A stretch of DNA of 64,000 nt from Lachnospiraceae bacterium (GTDB lineage Bacteria; Bacillota; Clostridia; Lachnospirales; Lachnospiraceae), in assembly GCA_017523785.1 (NCBI GenBank), contig JAFWVX010000033.1, positions 1-64,000 of the forward strand, read 5' to 3'. The notes beneath the pieces are model-generated. The model had not been told where the DNA came from and ran no database searches. It saw nothing but the letters and a program-made list of their open reading frames with translations. Positions 1 through 7,089 of this stretch are shown one piece after another; positions within the stretch are counted from its first letter, which is position 1; each line of letters starts with the position of its first letter. The translations under genes and the position numbers were made by a program.

Positions 1-1019
1 AAAAACATTATGTAAATACAGATTAATACTATTCCCTGCCATCTCTTAGTTTTTCCATGAATTAACGATGGCACGCAGAGAATAAGCATTACGGCAATTG
101 CAACTGGCACATCAACAATTAAAGATGCATTCATTCCATTTAAAACTTTTGAATTAGGTATCTTAAAAGGTCCTACTATAGATGCAAGTCCAGTAACCAA
201 TACTACATTAAAAAAATTTGCCCCTATAACATTACCAATTGATAGATTGCTATGTCCTTTTACTAATGATGTAATTGCGGTAGACAATTCTGGAAGAGAC
301 GTTCCAAGTGCAATCATTGTCAAACCTATAACTGACTCTGGCACCCCAAACTTTTTTGCTATAAGAGTTCCATTTTCAACAAGAAGATTAGATGCAAATG
401 CTATGACTATTGCAGAGACGATTATAACCAATACTGACTTTATAACTTTATTGCTTTTATTGTCATCTATGCTTTTTCCTTCTTTGATTTCCTCTATATC
501 AATTTCTGCCTGCTTTATAACTTTGTCAATTTCTTTAGAGCCTGATTTATTTGAATAAATAATATAAAATACATATATTATAAATATTGATACTAAGATA
601 ATTCCAGATACCCTACTAAAGCCTTTAAATACATATGCAAATACTACATAAAATGCAAATGAAGCGAAGAAAAAAGTTACTGGAACTTTTAAAGCTTTTT
701 TGTTAACAACACTTGGAGCAAAAATTAAAGTTAGGGCAGAAATAAGTGCTGTATTGCAAATAATTGAACCTATAGCATTCCCATAAGCTATGTCACCATG
801 ACCTCTAAAAGCACTAGTTGCCGAAACCATAGTCTCAGGTAATGTTGTTCCAATAGATACTATTGTAGCACCTATTACTATTTCAGATACTTTAAAAATT
901 TTTGCAATATCAGTACTTGCATCCACAAAATAATCTGATGCTTTAATTAGTAAAACAAATCCAATTATAATTAATACAAACTCCAAAACACTCCCATCGG
1001 GCTCGTCCAACTCGCCCAT
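1..1019 (-). CDS. Na+/Ca2+ exchanger family protein (CaCA), partial at window edge
   Basis: The minus-strand frame stays open from about 1019 to the left edge, so the C-terminus is missing. The translation is a multi-helix membrane protein with the two alpha-repeat signatures of the CaCA superfamily: GTTLPE followed by GNAIGS near the N-terminus, and GTSLPE followed by GNVIGANFFN in the second half. A charged cytoplasmic loop of about 40 residues (EIDKVIKQAEID...) separates the halves. This is the layout of YrbG-like exchangers, which extrude Ca2+ against Na+ or H+. The ATG at 1019 lies inside a REP-type palindrome and encodes an odd MGELDEPDG leader. A TTG at 986, preceded by GGGAG, would give the family-typical start EFVLIIIGFVLLIKASDYF and may be the true start. 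Confidence 0.87.
   Translation of the reverse strand, partial: MGELDEPDGSVLEFVLIIIGFVLLIKASDYFVDASTDIAKIFKVSEIVIGATIVSIGTTLPETMVSATSAFRGHGDIAYGNAIGSIICNTALISALTLIFAPSVVNKKALKVPVTFFFASFAFYVVFAYVFKGFSRVSGIILVSIFIIYVFYIIYSNKSGSKEIDKVIKQAEIDIEEIKEGKSIDDNKSNKVIKSVLVIIVSAIVIAFASNLLVENGTLIAKKFGVPESVIGLTMIALGTSLPELSTAITSLVKGHSNLSIGNVIGANFFNVVLVTGLASIVGPFKIPNSKVLNGMNASLIVDVPVAIAVMLILCVPSLIHGKTKRWQGIVLICIYIMF
999..1019. repeat. REP-type palindrome overlapping a gene start
   Basis: CGGGCTCGTCCAACTCGCCC is an imperfect palindrome of the REP family seen at nine other loci in this window. It overlaps the 5' end of the exchanger gene and supplies its first in-frame ATG. Confidence 0.65.
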
Positions 1020-1070
1020 ACATTAAAATATTATTTATATTTATCAATATTAATATTTACAGGTAATTTT

Positions 1071-1099
1071 TGTAGGGGCGGACATCCTGTCCGCCCATA
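1071..1099. repeat. REP-type palindrome, left flank of the RAYT gene
   Basis: GTAGGGGCGGACATCCTGTC followed by CGCCC is a near-perfect hairpin with a GGGCGGAC/GTCCGCCC stem. It lies 2 bases beyond the stop codon of the tyrosine transposase gene, as expected for a REP bordering its transposase (REPtron layout). Confidence 0.85.
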
Positions 1100-1100
1100 A

Positions 1101-1586
1101 TTAGCCAATGTTGTAATATTCGTCTAATTTCCACTTAAATGGGTTATATATAATATATTCATTAATCTTATCAAATTCTTTCTTATTTCTAATAATTCTA
1201 TCATAAAATGATCTTTGCCAAATTTTTCTCTTACATTTAATAGTAATTGAGCGTTTAAAACTCATTATTAATTTTTGTAAACTCGTTTTATTACTCTCTA
1301 TCAAATTTATTATTAAATGAATATGATTTGGCATAATTACATAATTATCAATTAATATACTATCAAATTCACTATTTAAATATTTAATATTATCTCTAAC
1401 TATCATACCTATTTTAGTGTATTTAATATATTTACTAAAATCAATATCATCATAATTATCATTTATAATATCCTCATCAATTGAGCAAAATATATTGGAT
1501 TTATCTATTGAACATATTGTTATAAAATAACTTCCACTAAGTGAATAGTCATATTCTTTTAATCTTAATCTCTTTCTTTTTTGCAT
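1101..1586 (-). CDS. REP-associated tyrosine transposase (RAYT, Y1_Tnp family)
   Basis: The 161-residue protein matches the Y1 transposase (TnpA_REP) family. It has an N-terminal SGSYFITICSIDK strand, the His-x-His metal-binding motif in MPNHIHLIINL (about residues 86-96), and the typical C-terminal block WQRSFYDRIIRN...YIIYNPFKWKLDEYY, where family members carry the catalytic tyrosine region. RAYTs are single-copy host-resident relatives of IS200/IS605 transposases that cut and move REP palindromes. The gene is flanked on both sides by REP-type palindromes (1071-1099 and 1622-1647), and related palindromes are scattered through the window. The length is normal and the frame intact, so it is probably active or recently active. 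Confidence 0.92.
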   Translation of the reverse strand: MQKRKRLRLKEYDYSLSGSYFITICSIDKSNIFCSIDEDIINDNYDDIDFSKYIKYTKIGMIVRDNIKYLNSEFDSILIDNYVIMPNHIHLIINLIESNKTSLQKLIMSFKRSITIKCKRKIWQRSFYDRIIRNKKEFDKINEYIIYNPFKWKLDEYYNIG

Positions 1587-1621
1587 TTTAAATCATTCAT
1601 CCAATAAATATAATTATCATT

Positions 1622-1647
1622 GTGGCCGACAGAATGTCGGCCACTAC
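1622..1647. repeat. REP-type palindrome, right flank of the RAYT gene
   Basis: GTGGCCGACAGAATGTCGGC followed by CACTAC has a GGCCGACA/TGTCGGCC stem. It lies just upstream of the RAYT start codon and shares the terminal GTGG...CCACTAC layout with the rest of the family, but has its own stem sequence. Confidence 0.8.
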
Positions 1648-1668
1648 ATTTTTAACATAATATAACTA

Positions 1669-3471
1669 TTATTTATAAGAAATCATTGGTGCGACATCTT
1701 TTCCTGCCTTGCGGTCATAATAATTCTTTATGATTTTCACAACAGTTCCAGAAAGCAATAGCACACCAATTAGATTTGGCACTGCCATAAGACCATTTAA
1801 TGTGTCTGATATATCCCACGCAAGATTTAAATTCATAGTGGCACCTATCACTATAAAAATAACATATAATACTTTATAAACATATGTTGATGCTCTACCA
1901 AACAAATATTCTATGGTTTTAGTTCCATAATACGACCAACCAAGAATCGTTGTAAATGCAAATAAAGTAATTGCTATAGCGAGTATCTTTCCTGCAACAT
2001 GAGATAGTCTATTTGACACTGCTAAAGTAACAAGAGATACTCCATTTATATTTTCAACATGAATAGACTTGAATACCATATTTCCATCTGAATCTTTAAG
2101 TATTTCACGATTTGATGCATAAGCAGGATTTGCCTTTACTCTAAGAACATTTCCATAAAAGTATGAATTATCATCTGCATCGCTATCTGACAAAGTCTCT
2201 ACCCAATATTCTTTTCCATATATACTAAGTTCTTTATAGTTTCCATTTCCACTAGGTTTCTCAGTATAAAGAATCGCATTATTTTTATAATCCAATTTAA
2301 ATGGCATCTTATAAATCTCATTATCAACAAGTAATACATTTCCATCTTCATCTCTTAAAGAATCTTCGATGCATACGATAGTTTCATTTTCAGTTAAATT
2401 TTTTAATTGTGTATCAATTGATGGTGCATTAATAGTTGAAGATAAAATTATTAGTGAAGTAAATGTACATACTATTATCGTGTCAAAAAATACTTCAAAT
2501 ATTCCCCAAAGACCTTGTTTTACTGGTTCGGTTTCATTTGATGCTGAATGAGCTATAACACTTGATCCTAGTCCTGCTTCATTTGAAAACGCGCCCCTCT
2601 TAAAACCATAAGTAATTGCTCTTTTTAAAACTGAACCAAGAACACCACCAGCAATTGCCGCAGTACTAAATGCTCCTCTAAATATTGATACAAACACACT
2701 TGGAACATATTTAATATTCATAGCAACAATTATTATGCCGACTAGTATATAAAACGCAGCCATAAAAGGAACAATACTTTCGGCAACTAAGCCTATTCTC
2801 TTTATACCTCCAAAGATTATTAGCCCTGCAAGAGTCGCAAGTGCCACACCCACAAAAAGTGTTGGCAAATCAAAGTTTGTTCTAAGAGCCTCAGCAATGG
2901 AATTTATTTGTGTCATGTTTCCAATTCCAAACGAAGCTATAAATGTAAATAGTGCAAAAAGTACAGCTAATAATTTACCAATTTTCTTAAAGCCTAACTG
3001 CTTACCTACTCCATTTTCAAGGTAATACATAGGACCACCGCTATAGCCATGCTTTTCATCATAGTTTCTATAGTAGATTCCAAGTATTACTTCAGCAAAA
3101 TGTGTCCCCATTCCTAATATGGCACATATCCACATCCAAAAAATTGATCCAGGTCCGCCAATTACAATAGCAGTAGAAACTCCTGCTATGTTTCCAGTTC
3201 CAATCGTTGATGCAAGTGCAGTTGTTAATGCTTGGAACTGCGAAATGACATTATTCTTTGACTGAATATCTTTCTTATCTTTGCTTCTATTAATAATTCC
3301 TTTGATAGTGTTGTCATATACATCTCTTGCATGAGTAATTTGAAATAATCTTGTTCTTATAGCATAAAAAACTCCAACTCCAAGTATTAGACATAGCATA
3401 GGAACTCCCCATACTATACCATTTACTATTCCATTATAATGCGAAATTTTCTCAAATAGACTATTTAACAT
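1669..3471 (-). CDS. Alanine/glycine:cation symporter (AGCS family) with a large insert
   Basis: This is a membrane symporter of the sodium:alanine family (AlsT/DagA-like), importing alanine or glycine with Na+ or H+. Family hallmarks are visible: ASTIGTGNIAGVSTAI near residue 87, GGPGSIFWMW, KRGAFSNEAGLGSS near residue 291, and GWSYYG in the C-terminal part. At 600 residues it is longer than the usual 450-490. The excess is a hydrophilic insert of about 125 residues (roughly 350-476) between the conserved TSLIIL helix and the FAFTTILGWSYYG helix, probably an extracytoplasmic loop domain. The start overlaps the end of thiI by 7 bases, so the two are probably co-transcribed. Confidence 0.92.
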   Translation of the reverse strand: MLNSLFEKISHYNGIVNGIVWGVPMLCLILGVGVFYAIRTRLFQITHARDVYDNTIKGIINRSKDKKDIQSKNNVISQFQALTTALASTIGTGNIAGVSTAIVIGGPGSIFWMWICAILGMGTHFAEVILGIYYRNYDEKHGYSGGPMYYLENGVGKQLGFKKIGKLLAVLFALFTFIASFGIGNMTQINSIAEALRTNFDLPTLFVGVALATLAGLIIFGGIKRIGLVAESIVPFMAAFYILVGIIIVAMNIKYVPSVFVSIFRGAFSTAAIAGGVLGSVLKRAITYGFKRGAFSNEAGLGSSVIAHSASNETEPVKQGLWGIFEVFFDTIIVCTFTSLIILSSTINAPSIDTQLKNLTENETIVCIEDSLRDEDGNVLLVDNEIYKMPFKLDYKNNAILYTEKPSGNGNYKELSIYGKEYWVETLSDSDADDNSYFYGNVLRVKANPAYASNREILKDSDGNMVFKSIHVENINGVSLVTLAVSNRLSHVAGKILAIAITLFAFTTILGWSYYGTKTIEYLFGRASTYVYKVLYVIFIVIGATMNLNLAWDISDTLNGLMAVPNLIGVLLLSGTVVKIIKNYYDRKAGKDVAPMISYK

Positions 3472-4655
3472 ATTATTTCCTCCTGCGAATCAACTGCTTT
3501 ATTCATCAATTCATCTATTACATCATTTAATTTATCTTCAGATTTATGTATATGATTTAAGCTTGGTTTTGTTACCGGATGCTTTGCTACAAATATTGTG
3601 CAGCAATCTTCATAAGGTAAAATAGAAGTCTCAAATGTTCCAATTCTTTTTGCAATATCTACAATTTCTTCTTTGTCAAACCCTATTAGTGGTCTAAATA
3701 CTGGTAATTTGCAAACCTGATTTGTGCACGAGAGAGATTCTAAAGTTTGAGATGCAACTTGACCTATAGACTCGCCAGTAATTAAGGCAATACAATTTTC
3801 TCTTTCTGCGATAATTTCTGCAATCTTCATCATATATCTTCTCATAATTATCGTCAACTCATCATGAGGACATTTTTCATATATTGCAAGTTGAATGTCA
3901 GTGAAATTAATAATATGAAGTTTTATTCTACCCGACCACTTTGATACAATTTTCGCTAAATCAATTACTTTTTGTTTTGCCCTGTCACTTGTATATGGTG
4001 GTGCATGAAAATAAATTGCATTTATGACAACTCCTCTTTTTGCAATCATATATCCAGCAACAGGCGAGTCAATTCCACCAGATAAAAGAAGCATTGCCTT
4101 TCCACTTGTCCCTACTGGAAGTCCACCAGGTCCTGGAATTTTCTCTGAGTAAATATTTATGTGATTTCTAATTTCAACGAATAGTCTTACTTCTGGATTA
4201 TGCACATCAACTTTTGTATTTTTAAATCTCTCCAATATATCATGTCCAAGTTCCGCAGACACATCATCAGAATGCATCTCAAAAATTTTATTAACTCTTC
4301 TTGTCTTAACCTTAAAAGTAAATGTCGGATCATCTCCATAGACATTTTTTACAAACTCAATTATATGATTTGACAACTCTCTATAGTCACTCGTGAATGC
4401 AACCTTCTTTATCGGACAAATATCCGAAACACCAAAAACTCTTTTTAATTTTTCTATAACTTTATCATATATGTCAGAAAAATCTTTATTAGAATCTATA
4501 TAAATCCTCTCTTGTTCCTTATATACATTAAATACACCCTCAAACTCTTTCAAGGTCTCCCTAATTCGACTCACAAGGGCATCCTCAAACTTGTATCGAT
4601 TCTTCCCCTTAAGTCCAATCTCCGCGTATTTAATTAAAAACGACTCATAGTTCAT
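3465..4655 (-). CDS. thiI: tRNA 4-thiouridine synthase ThiI
   Basis: ThiI transfers sulfur to U8 of tRNA and can supply sulfur for the thiamine thiazole. The protein has the N-terminal KYAEIGLKGKNR motif of the ferredoxin-like/THUMP region (residues ~8-170), then a PP-loop pyrophosphatase motif LLSGGIDSPVAGY near residue 185, and ends with the EDCCTIFVAKHP block of the short (no rhodanese) Gram-positive form. An in-frame TTG at 4736 would add a Lys-rich extension that is not family-like, so the ATG at 4655 (or the adjacent one at 4658) is preferred; no strong ribosome binding site distinguishes them. It overlaps the downstream symporter gene by 7 bases. Confidence 0.93.
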   Translation of the reverse strand: MNYESFLIKYAEIGLKGKNRYKFEDALVSRIRETLKEFEGVFNVYKEQERIYIDSNKDFSDIYDKVIEKLKRVFGVSDICPIKKVAFTSDYRELSNHIIEFVKNVYGDDPTFTFKVKTRRVNKIFEMHSDDVSAELGHDILERFKNTKVDVHNPEVRLFVEIRNHINIYSEKIPGPGGLPVGTSGKAMLLLSGGIDSPVAGYMIAKRGVVINAIYFHAPPYTSDRAKQKVIDLAKIVSKWSGRIKLHIINFTDIQLAIYEKCPHDELTIIMRRYMMKIAEIIAERENCIALITGESIGQVASQTLESLSCTNQVCKLPVFRPLIGFDKEEIVDIAKRIGTFETSILPYEDCCTIFVAKHPVTKPSLNHIHKSEDKLNDVIDELMNKAVDSQEEIIC

Positions 4656-4783
4656 CATTATATAATACCAAAAATTACTAACAATTCCAATACTTTGATA
4701 TATTTCTTTTTTACTTTTTTTTACTTTTTTGCTCAAAGAATCTTGCTGTCATTGTATACCATAACTGTGTAGTTATTATACAG

Positions 4784-4880
4784 TTTTCTCGACAAGCCCT
4801 AGCAAAACAATTGTGTCAGAAATATTAGAAATGCGAAGCATTTCTACTCTCACCTTGTTTTGCTGGGCTTGGCGAGAAAA
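4784..4880. repeat. Long imperfect hairpin between tRNA-Trp and thiI
   Basis: The arms are 4784-4815 and 4851-4880. TTTTCTCG, AAGCCC and AGCAAAACAA on the left pair with TTGTTTTGCT, GGGCTT and CGAGAAAA on the right, interrupted by small bulges. The apex carries a second perfect hairpin, AGAAATGC-GAA-GCATTTCT (4828-4846). It is too long for a simple terminator. It could be a structured leader of thiI, an RNase III site or a small non-autonomous element; the function is unknown. Confidence 0.6.
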
Positions 4881-4886
4881 TGGGCT

Positions 4887-4912
4887 TAAAAAAAACCATC
4901 CAGTTGGATGGT
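4887..4912 (-). terminator. Intrinsic terminator of tRNA-Trp
   Basis: On the minus strand, CCATCC-AACT-GGATGG is followed by a run of eight T, directly downstream of the tRNA-Trp gene. Confidence 0.88.
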
Positions 4913-4915
4913 CTA

Positions 4916-4986
4916 CAGGGGCAGTAAGATTCGAACTCACATTAACGGTTTTGGAGACCGTTGCTCTACCCTTGAACTATGCCCCT
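4916..4986 (-). tRNA. tRNA-Trp (CCA)
   Basis: A 71-nt cloverleaf can be folded: acceptor AGGGGCA/TGCCCCT with discriminator G, anticodon stem ACGGT/ACCGT with loop CTCCAAA giving anticodon CCA, and a T-arm loop TTCGAAT. CCA is not encoded. It has its own promoter and terminator. Confidence 0.95.
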
Positions 4987-4998
4987 ATTAACTCAACT

Positions 4999-5027
4999 AT
5001 TATAGCAACTAATTTTTCAATTTTCAA
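4999..5027 (-). promoter_or_regulatory. Sigma-A type promoter for tRNA-Trp
   Basis: On the minus strand, TTGAAA (5022-5027) and TATAAT (4999-5004) are separated by 17 bp, about 12 bp before the tRNA 5' end. Confidence 0.75.
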
Positions 5028-5093
5028 TATAAATTATTTAAATAATTACTTACATTTTACTTAAGAAATACTCATAATTTATAATAATATATT

Positions 5094-5121
5094 GTATGGG
5101 CGGATACTATCCACCCCTACG
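5094..5121. repeat. REP-type palindrome
   Basis: GTATGGGCGGATACTATCCA followed by CCCCTACG is an imperfect member of the family, with a GGATA..TATCC stem and the constant CCCCTAC end. It is intergenic, between the alarmone hydrolase gene and tRNA-Trp. Confidence 0.75.
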
Positions 5122-5156
5122 AACTGTTGGTATTTGGTTAAAATTTCTTTATGAAA

Positions 5157-5738
5157 CTAATAATTTTTGAATAACTTGTCTACAATCTCGCAGAACTCCT
5201 CATATGCAAAAGTCCCTTTTAAATCAGAAAGCGAGTCCCTTAAACCCTCATAATGCCATTTATGAAGTTTTGGGTCATTTTCGTGAAATTTATTCCAGAG
5301 TTCTTCCCCCATCACTTTATAATCGCATAACATTGCTCTTGCATTTGAAAGTTTATCCCCAATAGCCACAATTTTAGACTCTCTATCAAGTTTAGCAAGT
5401 CTATCTATGGCATATTGCTTTCTCTCTTTCCAAGATTCAGATTCACTCTTGCCATCAACAACCAAATCTGTTTCAGAAGACACGAGATGTGCGACCCTCT
5501 CCCCAAACTCTTTTTTTATATCATCAATAGTATAGTCAGTATCTTCTATCACATCATGAAGTGCCGCAGCTGCTAACATTTCTTGGTCATTAGTTATTGT
5601 TGCAACTATAGATACCGCCTCCATAGGATGAACTATATAGGGGAACCCTTTACCTCTTCTTTCAACCCCACTATGTGCTTTAATTGCAAACTCTAATGCT
5701 CTATCTAAAAAACTAGTATCCATTTTCTTTTCGCTCAT
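5157..5738 (-). CDS. HD-domain phosphohydrolase, small alarmone hydrolase-like (MESH1/SAH type)
   Basis: The 193-residue protein is a single HD domain resembling the hydrolase half of RelA/SpoT: RRGKGFPYIVHPMEA (about 28-42), then LAAAALHDVIEDTDYT (about 55-70) carrying the metal-binding HD and the ED pair, and later DKLSNARAM. Stand-alone versions are small alarmone hydrolases that remove pyrophosphate from (p)ppGpp-type nucleotides. It lies 10 bases downstream of a RelA/SpoT-like synthetase gene and almost certainly shares its mRNA. This suggests it opposes that enzyme, possibly as an antitoxin-like partner. The start ATG at 5738 has GGAG five bases upstream. Exact substrate is unproven. 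Confidence 0.82.
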   Translation of the reverse strand: MSEKKMDTSFLDRALEFAIKAHSGVERRGKGFPYIVHPMEAVSIVATITNDQEMLAAAALHDVIEDTDYTIDDIKKEFGERVAHLVSSETDLVVDGKSESESWKERKQYAIDRLAKLDRESKIVAIGDKLSNARAMLCDYKVMGEELWNKFHENDPKLHKWHYEGLRDSLSDLKGTFAYEEFCEIVDKLFKNY

Positions 5739-5748
5739 AAATACTCCA

Positions 5749-6822
5749 TTAAATTCTAATAATTGCTTTTGTCTGCTCTATAATTTTGTCAATAAAGCTA
5801 TCGCTTACAGACCTTCCATAAACTTTTTCAAGCATTATTTTAGTATCTTCTCTTCTTTTATTTTTCTTTAAGATAAATATAGTAAGTAAATTTTGAATTG
5901 CAACTGTAGAAGAAATAATATCTATATCAGTTCCACCAAGTTGCATAAGTGACAATTTATATGCATCTTCACTATAATCCATTCTCATTTGCTCAATTTC
6001 ACTTATCGTTTTAAATCCTAAATCAACAAGCACTTCATAAAATCTTAAATAGCTAACAATCTCTACCTCTGCACTAGTTATACTTGCAATCTTATTTATA
6101 AGAGGCATAAATGGATTAATCTCTAAATAATTCTTATACGAATCAATGTTAAGTGAAATATCTTTGAACTCGCCTTTTGAAAAGAGTGATCTGATCTTCT
6201 TTCTATACTCATCAATTTCATTTCTAATTGTTAAAAACTCATCATCTGCAATTTCAAGTAAGCCTTCAAGTCTTGCAAGTTTTCTTATATACTCTTTAGG
6301 AACTTCTACATCAGTCTTATATCCAGTGTCGTGAAAAATTGTTGCCCATACATGTTGAAGGCTAGTTCTCATTTGTATTTCAAACTTAAATTCATTTAGC
6401 TTTGGAAATTTTTCATCACTATATAATTCTTTTGGTATTTGACAGATATAATGAAGTGACATATAACCAAATCGATCTACTTCATACATTTTTCTTTTAT
6501 CAATTGAGTTATTATAATCAATATTAAAATTTTTCTCAATTAAGCTTGCAATAAAATCAACATGGTCATTATAAAATGTTATCACTCTCGCACCAAATAA
6601 ATCAGTTATATCTGAAATAGTTCTATACTTATATCCTTTTAAATTAAGTTTTCCTTCAAGGCTGCTATATTCCTTAACACGAGTTTCTATTCCAGCAATA
6701 AAAATTTTATTATCTTCACAAATAATTTTCCTTAAGTAGCTCTGAATGAAATCTTTCATCGCATAAAAAGTCGGCTCATTCTCTTTAAACTCATCAAGTA
6801 AATCTTTTACATGTGTATCCAT
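5749..6822 (-). CDS. RelA/SpoT-type nucleotide pyrophosphokinase (stand-alone alarmone synthetase-like)
   Basis: The 357-residue protein has a RelA_SpoT synthetase domain in its first ~200 residues: DITDLFGARVITFY (ppGpp-synthetase strand), DRFGYMSLHYI (counterpart of the GY-x-S-[LI]-H substrate-stacking motif) and FEIQMRTSLQHVWA (the conserved E-x-Q-x-R-T block). The C-terminal ~150 residues are helical and unassigned. No HD, TGS or ACT domain is present, so it is not the housekeeping Rel. It is the first protein gene after tRNA-Val and tRNA-Met and is followed by an HD hydrolase. Whether it makes (p)ppGpp, another alarmone, or pyrophosphorylates tRNA as toxSAS proteins do cannot be told from sequence. 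AAGGAG precedes the ATG at 6822. Confidence 0.85.
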   Translation of the reverse strand: MDTHVKDLLDEFKENEPTFYAMKDFIQSYLRKIICEDNKIFIAGIETRVKEYSSLEGKLNLKGYKYRTISDITDLFGARVITFYNDHVDFIASLIEKNFNIDYNNSIDKRKMYEVDRFGYMSLHYICQIPKELYSDEKFPKLNEFKFEIQMRTSLQHVWATIFHDTGYKTDVEVPKEYIRKLARLEGLLEIADDEFLTIRNEIDEYRKKIRSLFSKGEFKDISLNIDSYKNYLEINPFMPLINKIASITSAEVEIVSYLRFYEVLVDLGFKTISEIEQMRMDYSEDAYKLSLMQLGGTDIDIISSTVAIQNLLTIFILKKNKRREDTKIMLEKVYGRSVSDSFIDKIIEQTKAIIRI

Positions 6823-6865
6823 TTTTTCTCCTTAAATTAAAATAGCGAGACTTAACTCGCTAATG

Positions 6866-6939
6866 TAGCGAGAGGGGGATTCGAACCCTCGACACCGCGG
6901 GTATGAACCGCGTGCTCTAGCCAACTGAGCTACCTCGCC
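6866..6939 (-). tRNA. tRNA-Met (CAT)
   Basis: A 74-nt cloverleaf: acceptor GGCGAGG/TCTCGCT with two G-U pairs, discriminator A, anticodon stem CGCGG/CCGCG with loop TTCATAC (anticodon CAT), T-loop TTCGAAT. It looks like an elongator Met tRNA; a lysidine-modified Ile2 tRNA cannot be excluded by anticodon alone. A hairpin TAGCGAG/CTCGCTA with a weak T-tract follows at 6843-6862. Confidence 0.93.
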
Positions 6940-6953
6940 ATGGCACTTAGATA

Positions 6954-7026
6954 TGGGGCGTATAGGGCTCGAACCTATGACCCCCTGCTTGTAAGGCAGA
7001 TGCTCTCCCAGCTGAGCTAACACCCC
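6954..7026 (-). tRNA. tRNA-Val (TAC)
   Basis: A 73-nt cloverleaf: acceptor GGGGTGT/ACGCCCC with discriminator A, anticodon stem CTGCC/GCAGG with loop TTACAAG (anticodon TAC), T-loop TTCGAGC. It is the first gene of a tRNA-Val/tRNA-Met pair read toward the alarmone genes. Confidence 0.95.
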
Positions 7027-7047
7027 TTATTCTTAAAGTGCTTATAA

Positions 7048-7076
7048 ATTATACTTGAAAGAGTTTTTTTAGTCAA
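7048..7076 (-). promoter_or_regulatory. Sigma-A type promoter for the tRNA-Val/tRNA-Met unit
   Basis: On the minus strand, TTGACT (7071-7076) and a perfect TATAAT (7048-7053) are spaced by 17 bp, about 20 bp upstream of tRNA-Val. It lies in the 63-bp gap shared with the divergently read rqcH gene. Confidence 0.82.
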
Positions 7077-7089
7077 GTAAAATATATGT

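Noticed and set aside
4813..5064. 83-aa plus-strand ORF
   Set aside because: It runs through the long hairpin, the terminator and tRNA-Trp on the opposite strand; not a gene.
6832..7023. 63-aa minus-strand ORF
   Set aside because: It is a translation of tRNA-Met and tRNA-Val.
7055..7083. TTGAAA-N17-TAAAAT as an rqcH promoter
   Set aside because: It would start transcription at the ATG itself, giving a leaderless mRNA, and overlaps the stronger divergent tRNA promoter; left out as unproven.
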